This document shows, one piece after another, positions 11,200-19,720 of a stretch of 64,000 bases of DNA. This stretch comes from Polytrichum commune. Taxonomy: Eukaryota; Streptophyta; Polytrichopsida; Polytrichales; Polytrichaceae. Each line of letters opens with the position of its first letter. The first letter of the stretch is position 1. The translations under genes were made by a program, and so were the position numbers. Location of the stretch: positions 29,638,001 through 29,702,000 of the forward strand of contig OX485804.1 of NCBI GenBank assembly GCA_950295325.1, written 5' to 3'. The notes beneath the pieces are model-generated. The model had not been told where the DNA came from. It saw nothing but the letters and a program-made list of their open reading frames with translations, and ran no database searches.

Positions 11200-11575
11200 T
11201 ATATATAATATATGTAACATATATGTAACATATATGTAACATATATGTATATAATATATGTAACATATATGTAACATATATGTATATAATATATGTAACA
11301 TATATGTATACAATATATGTAACATGTATGTATATAATATATAATATATAAATATGTATACATTTACAGTAAATATATACAGTATATAATTACTGTAATT
11401 ATATACAGTATATATTTACTGTAATTATATACAGTAAATATTTACTGTAAGTATATACTGTATATATACTGTAATTATATATTGTAATTATATATTGTAT
11501 ATATTTACTGTAATTATATACTGTAATTATATACTGTAATTATATACTGTATATATTTACTGTAAATATATACAT
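11200..11575. repeat. AT minisatellites inside the CACTA element
   Basis: At 11200-11345 the sequence is an array of ATATGTAAC-type units. At 11360-11575 it is an array of TACTGTAATTATA and TACAGTAAATA-type units. Apparent Tyr/Ile-rich ORFs here are products of the repeat. Confidence 0.75.
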
Positions 11576-11644
11576 CAAGTAGGTAGTAAAGAGAAAATAG
11601 TGGCCTTATTCTAGAAAGGTTTAAAACACTCCATTTATATCATG

Positions 11645-11850
11645 TGTGATGTGATGACCTAGTGGTTAAGGCACATGTATGGGTGTCACCAGGTGCAAGG
11701 TTTGATTCCCGTGGCCGACATGTTCGGCCTTGGGCTTGCCACCTATGTGAGTGGTAGGTAGTCTATACTTGTAGGTGAGGTATAGGTTGAGGGTTACTTG
11801 GGAGGAGTTAGGAATTGCATATATGACATTTATTCATTTTTAAAATTTTA
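11645..11850 (+). mobile_element. tRNA-derived SINE-like sequence nested in the CACTA element
   Basis: A box A-like TAGTGGTTAAGG at 11660-11671 is followed at tRNA-like spacing by a box B-like GGTTTGATTCC at 11699-11709. An unrelated body and an A/T-rich tail follow. The cloverleaf is not complete enough for a functional tRNA gene. The 3' limit is uncertain. Confidence 0.55.
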
Positions 11851-12165
11851 ATGTTATATATATATATATATATAATAAGTTTTTTTTAAAAATATTTTTG
11901 TGACCATATCAACAGAAAAAATCAACATAATTGTGTTACATCATGTCCAGGTCAACGCGTCCTAAGTAACAACCGCGACCAACGCCTTTCTGTTGATCCG
12001 GACGCAGAATTTTCTACTAGTGCAATCTCAAACCTTTGCACAATTTTGGAATTCTGGGGGCATAAACACTTGGCATTTGGCAAGGGATTGCCATTTAGAT
12101 AGCCCGCAACAGGTGCAGGTTGCCATTACCTTGTAGATAGTTGCAGGTATTCAAGTGATTATTTT

Positions 12166-14484
12166 ATGGTGCAAACTAGGAGCCGATATTATCGATCTCC
12201 ATCACCAGATTACTTGGAGGACGTGCATACCACAAATCTTGAGCCAGAGGTAGATACCAACGAGGCTTTTGAGCCTATTTCGGCGTTGGACACTACTAGT
12301 AGGCTTCGGATTTGGAGTGTCGGCACGTTCGACGAAATGGAGGACGATCGCCACAATTCAATGCGTGATCGGTTTTCAGGTCGAGCTGGGGGCATTTCCT
12401 TGCCCGATTGGAAACTCCGGTTTCGTACCTGGATTAAGGAGAAACGCCAAAGGTCTTCCAATTTCAATGATTGGTATGCCTTTGAACTTCTGCCTCAACA
12501 TTTGGAGTATGAGGCACTTCAAACTTATGAACGCTGGACAGAGGGTCATCAGCGACAACTTCGGGAGGTGGAGCAGTATTGGGAGGCTCGGGTTGAGCTC
12601 ATTTCAGGCCTTAAGGATGGGGCGGTTGCTACCTTAGCACCACCCACCTTAAAGGAGGAGGAATCGCCGGCGGAGTCTAAGGACACGGAACTGGCACTTG
12701 GGCCAATGGTGGCTAGTAGTAGCACGACAACCCTTTCACGGGTGGCACGTGCTACACAGGCAGCATTGACGGCTGTTGGTCCACCACCTCCGTTTAATCC
12801 CCTTACTGAATTTGTCGCACATTTGGAAGTAGAGTATGGTGGGTTCCGGCGAGACCAGATGCAGCGCATCCAGGATTTCCGCCAAGAGAAGGATGATACT
12901 CCACGGACCATGTATACGCGACTCGCGCGATTTGCTGTGGAGTCGGGAGGTGTTTTTGCTGAGAGTCAGCTTGTTAAAATCTTTTTGTCTAAGATTGACA
13001 AGCGGCTACTTGAGTTGGCATCACCTCGGATTATCCTCGACTACGAGGGCCGAGCTACGCTTGCACAAGCGTTTGCCGTAGTTGAGAGATGTGATCGGGC
13101 CCTTTGCCAACATGATGCCACGGATATGGTATCTTGGATGACAGAGAGTCCGAAACCAAGAAGAATTGTCACAGCTACTAGTAGTTTAGCTGAGACTCAA
13201 CCCGTCAAGGAGCAAAAGATTTTGCATTGTTGGGGTTGTGGAGAAGCTGGTCATTCGAAGAATGATCCCAATTGTCCTAAGAAGAAGAAAACTCAGCCTT
13301 TGGGAAAATTAAAACAAAAGATGGAACCAGTAAAGGCAGGGGACAATTCTAAGAAGAGACAATTGAAATGTAACCATTGTGGTGGCACTAATCACGATGT
13401 GGATCATTGTTTCCAACTTCATCATGAGATGCGGCCTGCCAGTTATATCATTGGAAAGTCTCCAAGGGAGCAGAGTCTTGAGGCTAAGGTGGCAGAGCTT
13501 GAGCAAAAGCTCAAATCTTCTACATCTTTTGCTCAAATTTCTGAGCCGCATGTGGGTGGTGGCACCTCGGGTTCGGACATGTATATGTTTGGAGCAGCTG
13601 GAGAGGTGGTGGCGGCGGCTTCTACTCGCTCACAAACATTGGCAGATGCGGTGGCTTCCACGAGTGGTGGTAGCAATGAGGTGCTACATCCTCGCCATGC
13701 CGGACCAGCTGATCAAATTGGTCAAGCACGTTTACCTCTTTCATTTGGATTGGTAGACACCACTGTTGTTGGGGCTAAAAACCTTGTACCTTTGAGAGAT
13801 GGGGATTCCATCTCGAAGGATGTTACGCAGGCATTGGTATATAAAATTCTCCATATACCAATTTTCTCGGGTTCGGAGTTTATGGCTTCGGATTTCAAGC
13901 CTGCTGCAGTTTTTCATTTAGCTGGGAGAGTGTTAGAAGGTAAGGCGGATTTGCCATCCCTTCAAGTATCCCAAGCTGTGGTTGACGTACATGTGGCTGA
14001 GGAGGTGGAGGACTTAGCCAATTTGCAAGCGAGTCTTGCGGATGCGGCGATCATTGCTTTTGGTAAGCAAACTGATATTCCTCCAGCGTCAATTTCAGCA
14101 GTGGATACGTCATTTTCGAATTATGCGTCGGGAGCGGCATATCTTGCAGACATTTCTGCAGGGCCTGCTCGCGAACGGCATAATTTGCAACCTGGAATTG
14201 TACGGCTGATGAACGACAAATCTTTGTTTGTCATTTCACGCACGGATATGCCCACTATCCGTGCTACACCACTGAGAGTTATGATGGATTCTGGTGCTCA
14301 ACCGGTTATGATTGGCAAAGGACTTGCTGACAGTCTTGGATTGACGCCAGTAAGCTTGGATCCTTGTCCATTCACTATTGTGACTTCAGTAGGGGGCACT
14401 GAACGTGCAACCGGTTACACCAAAACACCTCTACGTTTGATTTTTCATTTGGGGCAGGGCCTACTTACACTCATTTGTCAATGA
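12166..14484 (+). CDS. gag-pro: gag-protease of the gypsy element (772-codon frame)
   Basis: This open frame begins MVQTRSRYYRSPSPDYLEDV. The first 330 or so residues resemble a gypsy gag/capsid. A knuckle-like CWGCGEAGH...C segment lies at 13228-13275 and a canonical CX2CX4HX4C knuckle (CNHCGGTNHDVDHC) at 13369-13410. A short predicted coiled coil (EAKVAELEQKLKSS) follows. The protease signature is MMDSGAQPVMIGKGLADSLG, with DSGA at 14287-14298, the single Asp expected of a homodimeric retropepsin. The frame ends at 14484 only because of a shift near 14455-14475; protease-like sequence continues in the neighbouring frame. Gag would package element RNA and the protease would cut the polyprotein. 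Confidence 0.85.
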   Translation: MVQTRSRYYRSPSPDYLEDVHTTNLEPEVDTNEAFEPISALDTTSRLRIWSVGTFDEMEDDRHNSMRDRFSGRAGGISLPDWKLRFRTWIKEKRQRSSNFNDWYAFELLPQHLEYEALQTYERWTEGHQRQLREVEQYWEARVELISGLKDGAVATLAPPTLKEEESPAESKDTELALGPMVASSSTTTLSRVARATQAALTAVGPPPPFNPLTEFVAHLEVEYGGFRRDQMQRIQDFRQEKDDTPRTMYTRLARFAVESGGVFAESQLVKIFLSKIDKRLLELASPRIILDYEGRATLAQAFAVVERCDRALCQHDATDMVSWMTESPKPRRIVTATSSLAETQPVKEQKILHCWGCGEAGHSKNDPNCPKKKKTQPLGKLKQKMEPVKAGDNSKKRQLKCNHCGGTNHDVDHCFQLHHEMRPASYIIGKSPREQSLEAKVAELEQKLKSSTSFAQISEPHVGGGTSGSDMYMFGAAGEVVAAASTRSQTLADAVASTSGGSNEVLHPRHAGPADQIGQARLPLSFGLVDTTVVGAKNLVPLRDGDSISKDVTQALVYKILHIPIFSGSEFMASDFKPAAVFHLAGRVLEGKADLPSLQVSQAVVDVHVAEEVEDLANLQASLADAAIIAFGKQTDIPPASISAVDTSFSNYASGAAYLADISAGPARERHNLQPGIVRLMNDKSLFVISRTDMPTIRATPLRVMMDSGAQPVMIGKGLADSLGLTPVSLDPCPFTIVTSVGGTERATGYTKTPLRLIFHLGQGLLTLICQ

Positions 14485-14980
14485 AGTGTGTTGTCACTAA
14501 TGCTACCAACTATGGTATACTTGTTGGTCAGCAAGCTCTTTACCCACTTGGTTTTGGTTTGGATAATTGGACGGAAGAGGCATGGATTAGACCGGGATGG
14601 TCCACTGGAGATGGCAAGAAGGTATTTATTCCCGTCACATTTACAGCCACTGCTATGACTATGGTTGCGGAGGCAATGTTTGGTTGCAGCGGTTCAGTTG
14701 CAGATTTGCCTTGTGCTCCAGTTTTATTGGAGGAAACAATGGACTACACTTGTAATGCGGTAGAACAACAATTTTTACCATCTTTTCAAATTCATGCTCG
14801 ACATTTCAAGGATCCACCTCCACCATGGCGAACTCCTAAGGAGTTATCCGACCATTGTCAACACATTGTAGCGGATTTGGAGCTTGGAGAAGCACCTCCA
14901 TCTTCATCCTCATTTTCTTTTGCTCAACCCATTCGTTGGCAACCATCACCTCAAGGTATTGTCCTTGTGGAGATCTTTGG
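14462..14980 (+). pseudogene. Displaced-frame linker between protease and methyltransferase
   Basis: Between the protease and the methyltransferase the coding signal jumps to another frame (open 14475-15161). Protein-like sequence includes YGILVGQQALYPLGFGLD, as expected downstream of a gypsy retropepsin, then a low-complexity Ser stretch and the start of methyltransferase motif I (VLVEIFGG at about 14961-14984). The signal returns to the original frame within about 14976-14985. The simplest reading is a one-base loss near 14460 and a one-base gain near 14980. Confidence 0.7.
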
Positions 14981-16242
14981 CGGCAGTGTTGGAAGCTGGA
15001 ATTACAGTTTGGCGATATATTCATGTGGACAATGGATATGCAGCCAACAGAGCCGTCCGACACCACATCCAACAATTGTTGTTGAGATACCCCGCACAAT
15101 TGTCAGCCTCTGCCATTCATGGATGTTGTGGTCAACTTCCTCAAGATGTCACTATGATTAGTGATGAGGATTTGAGAAGGTTGGGCCACGTGGATTTGAT
15201 TATTGCAGGATGGCCTTGTCAAGGCCATTCGCGGGCAGGAACTGGCCATGGATTGGATTATCCTAGGTCTAGTTTGTTTGCGGATTTGATGCGATTGACG
15301 CAATGGTGGTTTACCCACCAATCAATTCCGCCAGGGTACATTTTCGAAAATGTACCATTATTGGGTGATACCCGGCACAAAGTGGTGAAGGATGGTGAGT
15401 ACATTAACCAAATTCTGGGTACTCCAACATTTATGGATGATGCATCTTTGGGATCCTTTGCTCATCGGCCTCGTTGGTTTTGGACCAACTTAGTATCACC
15501 TCGGGTGCTTTCAGCGGCGATTGCCCGCATTCTCCGCCTTATGGATCGCAAGGTCGATGACATTTTAGATGATCATCGTGTTTCCTTGGCAGTTACCAAA
15601 GATGACACCTTGCCATTTGCATTAATTAACAAGGTGGGAATTCCGAGAGGTGCACTACCTACTTTTGTGACATATCCACAGTCTTTTGCATTTCGATCTT
15701 GTGAACCTGGCATGGTTTGGGATTCAAAATCCCAAACTTATGAGGAGCCTACGGCAGATGAGCGGGAACGCGCCATGGATTTTCTTACAGGTACCATGGC
15801 TGCTCACGGGCTTCAGGAAGGTCAGAGACATTTCCTATTGGGACAAGCTATGGATCTTCATAGCATTGTGTGGATAATTGGAATTTGTCTTGCTGCTCAA
15901 CAACGTATGGATGACCAATTGCTTACTCTGAGGGCAGAGAACAATGGTCAGGGGCCAATGGAGCCGCAATCCAAAGATCACATTGAGGTCAATGACACCG
16001 ATGGATTATTTCGTTTGAAACTTCATGTTGCGGAAGAGCTTCGAGCCCAACGTATTTTTTCGGCTTTGGTCCAAGAGTTTGGGAAGTTGGAGGCCCATAA
16101 AATGTTTCCACTTCTATTTCTTGGTGATACTTCATATATGGGTAGTTATTTAGCTACACAAACTGATTGTAGTGGAGAGGATACGCATTTGGATTCAAGT
16201 GCAGATGATGGGGGCAAAGGTGTTGCCCTCTCCACGGACTAG
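14955..16242 (+). pseudogene. C5-cytosine DNA methyltransferase domain captured in the gypsy polyprotein
   Basis: Motif order matches the DCM/Dnmt family. Motif I is VLVEIFGG (split by the frameshift). Motif IV is LIIAGWPCQGHSRAG, with catalytic Cys in PCQ at 15214-15222. Motif VI is FENVPLLGD, with ENV at 15346-15354. A motif VIII-like HRPRWFWTNL lies at 15463-15492, and a motif X-like HFLLGQAMDLHSIVWII starts near 15826. The FW(T/G)N variant recalls Dnmt3/DRM enzymes more than Dnmt1 (inference). Such enzymes transfer methyl from S-adenosylmethionine to cytosine C5. The sequence between motifs I and X is intact. It is broken only by the frameshift at motif I and the TAG at 16240-16242 before RT. 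Position inside a retroelement polyprotein implies element-borne activity rather than a host gene. Confidence 0.85.
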
Positions 16243-17283
16243 CAATCACAGGCTGTGCTGGCACCAAGTGGCAATCCTTCTATGAAGAAGGAAACCACGG
16301 AGTTTGACGATTGGCCAATTGAAGTGAGGCCAAAGCTTACTGGTGCCGAAGCACGAAAGGTACGTGCATTTATTCGCTCTTACCGTAATTGTTTTGCCTT
16401 TAGTCTTCATGATCTTGAAGGATATAAAGGTAAACCTGTTCGTATTCAACTCGAGGACGACCACCCTATTTTCAGACGGCCGTACAGACTTAGTACATCT
16501 GAAAGGTTGGGTGTTCAAACTCGATGTCAAGAATTATTGGCAGCGGAATTGATTGAACTCTCCAATGGAGAGTATGCTTGTGCCACGGTTATGCCATCAA
16601 AGAAGGATATCTTTGGCAACTGGACGGAAAAACGGATGTATGGTGATTATCGTCCAGTCAACCGCAAGACCAAGTCGGATCGATATCCAATGCCGATGCC
16701 GGAGGAGTTGTTTGATGCACTGGAATTTTCTAGAATCTTCAGCATTCTAGATTTGAGGTCTGGTTATCACCAATTACCTTTGTTGTTGGGTGATTGGGTG
16801 AAGACCGCATTTTGGGGAATTGATAAAGATGGCAAGGATCAACTTTATCATTGGAAATTTCTGCCATTTGGTCTCAAGAATGCACCAGCTAAATTTCAAC
16901 GGGTGATGGACCAATTATTGGCTGGTTTGCCGTTTGCTAGATGTTACATTGATGATGTTATCATCTTTAGTAATAGTCCACAGGATCATGTGAGACATTT
17001 GCAAGCGGTATTTAAACGACTTCAACGATGGGGACTCCGTTTACATCATGGAAAATGTAAGTTTTTCCATGATCAATTGCCCTATTTAGGCCACATGATT
17101 GTTCATGGCGGTCTTGGTGTGCAACAAGCGATGGTGGATGTTTTGCACAAAATTCCCGCACCTAGTGATGTACCACGGCTTCGTGCATTTTTAGGATTGG
17201 CAAATTATCATAGGAGATTTGTCAAAAACTTTAGTTTGATTGCCAAACCTCTTACCATTCTTACGGGGAAAAACCAACCATGA
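16243..17283 (+). pseudogene. pol (RT): Reverse transcriptase domain of the gypsy element
   Basis: The frame continues from the methyltransferase after the TAG at 16240. RT landmarks are MYGDYRPVNRKTKSDRYPMP, ILDLRSGYHQLPL, FLPFGLKNAPAKFQRVMD, the catalytic YIDD at 16945-16956 followed by VIIFS, then YLGHMIVHGG and LRAFLGLANYHRRFVKNFS. All are typical of Ty3/gypsy RT and intact. The frame closes with TGA at 17281-17283, at the RT-RNase H junction, where related elements read through. Confidence 0.9.
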
Positions 17284-17925
17284 ATTTGGAGTCGGGAACA
17301 ACAACAGGCATTTGATACATTGAAGCAGAAGCTCGGTTCAACGCCAGTGCTTCGACGCCCGGATGTGTCCAAAGTTTTTCAATTGCACACGGATTGGAGT
17401 GCAGTGGGATTGGGAGCGGTATTGACACAGAAAGATGAAGAGGGAAAGGAATATGTGGTGGTTTATACATCTAGAAGCAATAATAGTACTGAATCTAATT
17501 ATTCTTCTTATGAAGGCGAGGCCTTGGCAGCCGTTTGGGCCATTGCACATTTTCGACCTTATTTGTATGGGCAGAAGTTTACTTTGGTGACTGATCATCG
17601 GCCTTTAAAATGGCTTATGGAATCAGATAAGCTCACCGGAAAACTTGCTAGGTGGGCATTGTTACTTCAGGAATATGATTTTGAAGTTGTTCACCGAGCA
17701 TGAATTGCCAACTTGGATGCAGACGGATTGTCTCGCAATCCAAGTCCTTCAAATGAGGATTTAACTGAAGCCAGGTGACATGGAGATTGTGATCGTGAGG
17801 CAGTACCGGGTTGGCATGCTGCCACGTATCTCACAATGATGTCGGGATTGCCTGCTGAAATCCTTGTGGAAGAGCAAGATGAGGAGGTTGATAAATCTCT
17901 CGTTGTTAGTGATGTGTGGGAAGAC
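17284..17925 (+). pseudogene. pol (RH): RNase H domain and linker of the gypsy element
   Basis: It shows the gypsy RNase H signatures QQQAFDTLKQKL, LHTDWSAVGLGAVLTQ, YVVVYTSRSNN, YEGEALAAVWAIAHFRPYL, FTLVTDHRPLKWLM and the terminal N(L/A)DADGLSR. In-frame TGAs interrupt at 17701 (inside the HRxGxxNxxAD-type motif) and at 17776. The domain removes the RNA strand during reverse transcription. Confidence 0.85.
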
Positions 17926-17928
17926 TAG

Positions 17929-18900
17929 GCGGTCTTGCACAAACTTCAACAAGGGATATTTCCACTTGGACTATCTTCTATGGAGCGAGATAGAGTTAGT
18001 CACCGGATAACAAGGTTTCGTTGGGCAAACGGCTTGTTATTTCATGTGTGGCCGAACGGAACGAGGCGCATCGTTCCAAGGCCAGATCAAATAGCTTCTT
18101 TGGTGCGGCAAGTGCACGAGGAGCTTGGACATTTTGGAGTGCGAAAGACACACTCTATGTTGCGCAACCAATATTGGTGGACTGGTATGTACCAACAGGT
18201 TGCCACTTATGTTTCTCGGTATGAAGTATGTGACCGGGTCAGGTCAAGTTTTAATACTTTGTCACCTCAAGTTCAGTCTTTACCTATTATTGGCTTGGGA
18301 TATCGTTGGTCTTTGGATTTTGCCGGACCGCTTACTATCACTCCACGTGGTTCCAAGTATGTGCTTGTGATGGTGGAGCATTTTAGTAAGTGAATTGAAC
18401 TCGTGGCTCTTCCCCAAAATTCCTCAGAATTGGCAGCTATGGCATTTTTTGATCGAGTTTTGGCACGGTTTGGAGCACCTGCAGAGGTGTTGACGGATCA
18501 AGGGAGAGAATTCCTTGGATCTTTCGAGGCTTTGTGTACCAAGGCTTTGATTGATCATCGGACAACTTCCAGAGATCACCCTGAGGCAGATGGCTTAGCT
18601 GAACGAGTTGTTCAGACGGTTAAGCGCGGTTTGCGGAAGTATGGATTGCTTCATGGCAACCATCGCGATTGGGACTTGATGTTATCATGGATAGCAATGG
18701 GTTATCGTTTCAGCAGGCAAGCATCTTTGGCATCCTATAGTCCTTACCAACTCTTGTATGGACGGGAACCAATTTTACCTAGCTCGGTGTGAGAGAAATT
18801 GGCTCCCGTGGTAAACTTGCATGATCCAGATGTTTGGGCTCAATGTCTTCATGACCGAGCAACGTTCTTCCAAAAGGCCATGCATATGGCTATGGAGAAC
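17929..18900 (+). pseudogene. pol (IN): Integrase domain of the gypsy element
   Basis: The zinc-binding region reads HEELGHFGVRKTHSMLR, then YWWTGMYQQV, then YVSRYEVC. The first Cys of the usual CxxC is Tyr here, which would damage the HHCC zinc site. The catalytic core is intact: Asp in WSLDFAGPL, Asp in EVLTDQGREF, Glu in GLAERVVQTVKRGL. TGA at 18391 replaces the Trp of the very common FSKW motif. A further TGA lies at 18790, and a TAG at 17926 starts the domain. Confidence 0.85.
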
Positions 18901-19200
18901 TTCAATATTGCTCAACATCGTGATACATTACGGTATGCCCGGATCCGCAGTGGAGCTTATCGACCTCAGGTTCATAGATTTTCCAAGGGAGATTATGTTT
19001 ACTTGCAACGAGAGGCGCCTACTACATTGGATGTCAAGGCTGGGCGCACGATTTTGCGGGTAAAAGATGTCTTGCCAAGTGGTATATTATTGCTTGAAGG
19101 CAAGGATAGACGGGAATGTCGTGAGCATTCAAAGAATTGTGCTCCATGTCACCTTCCCATCGACGGCTCTGTGCATTCCGAGTTGGCGGTTGTACCACAG

Positions 19201-19386
19201 GGTTTGCCTTGTTATGTTTGTGGAGAGAAGAAAGGAGCTGCAACAATGTTATTATGCGACCAATGTCAACATGGATGGCACATGGCATGTTTGATACCTC
19301 CCCTTTTTACTCTTCCTTCTGGCAATTGGGTTTGTCCTCGTTGTTGGAAAGCCTCTCATTCCGTGGCCGTTAATGGTTATGATTGA
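19201..19386 (+). pseudogene. C-terminal PHD finger of the gypsy polyprotein
   Basis: The polyprotein ends with a C4HC3 zinc finger: CYVC, LLCDQC, HGWHMAC, WVCPRC, spaced as in PHD fingers. Many plant gypsy elements carry a C-terminal chromodomain; here the reader position is taken by a PHD finger instead. PHD fingers usually read histone H3 tails, so a role in insertion-site choice or chromatin contact is plausible but inferred. The frame ends at a normal TGA (19384-19386). Confidence 0.85.
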
Positions 19387-19720
19387 GGATTTTGTGGATG
19401 TTTACCACATGTTTTAGTGGTGAAGTTGTTATTTAGTTGGTTGGAAATTTTATGGGATTGAAAATCACATTGAAAGAGTTATCCAAGAATTCAACATAAA
19501 TGGTTGAAGGCGATTAAGGATGGGGCTCAAATTGCACCCAGCCTATAGTTATTGGATTACTTTCTCAATCATGAGTTTAATTCCTTAGATTACCACTACC
19601 CAATTGAATATGTATAGATGTAGCAACAACTTCATCATGTTCAACAACTCTACCGATGAGTGTGTTTGTTCCTAGCCGATTGGAGGGGCTCCTTATCTGC
19701 TAGTGGGGGCACTTGAAGAG
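19387..19720 (+). other. 3' non-coding tail of the gypsy element with polypurine-like tract
   Basis: This region lies after the last codon. AGTGGGGGCAC near 19701-19711 is a candidate polypurine tract for plus-strand priming. The sequence beyond it has no recognisable partner upstream of gag, so the 3' LTR is absent, truncated or too diverged. Confidence 0.4.

Larger units (their letters stand above)
10789..12022. mobile_element. Non-autonomous CACTA (En/Spm) transposon, 1234 bp
   Basis: The left end is CACTACTAGAAAA at 10789 and the right end is TTTTCTACTAGTG at 12022, a 13-bp terminal inverted repeat with one mismatch. A 3-bp target duplication CAA flanks it (10786-10788 and 12023-12025), as expected for CACTA elements. 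Subterminal AATCAACA-type motifs occur at both ends. There is no transposase frame; the inside is AT-rich minisatellite plus a SINE-like sequence. It interrupts the leader upstream of the gypsy gag gene, so it is younger than that element. Confidence 0.85.
12166..19386 (+). mobile_element. Ty3/gypsy retrotransposon carrying a cytosine DNA methyltransferase and a PHD finger (degenerate)
   Basis: Domain order along one original polyprotein frame: gag with two zinc knuckles; retropepsin-like protease; C5-cytosine methyltransferase (DCM); reverse transcriptase; RNase H; integrase; PHD finger. RT before integrase places it with Ty3/gypsy rather than copia. Gag, methyltransferase, RT, RNase H, integrase and PHD all lie in the same frame. 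Only about 14460-14980 is displaced, implying two compensating single-base indels. In-frame stops lie at 16240, 17281, 17701, 17776, 17926, 18391 and 18790. A CACTA element interrupts its leader. A polypurine-like AGTGGGGGCAC follows at about 19701-19711. No LTR pair was identified by eye. This copy cannot make its polyprotein, but the motifs are well preserved, so intact relatives may exist in the genome. Confidence 0.9.

Noticed and set aside
11122-11363. Tyr/Ile-rich minus-strand ORFs
   Set aside because: Products of AT minisatellites inside the CACTA element.
11645-11720. Possible tRNA gene
   Set aside because: Box A and box B are present but no full acceptor and anticodon stems can be paired, and the surrounding body and tail indicate a SINE.
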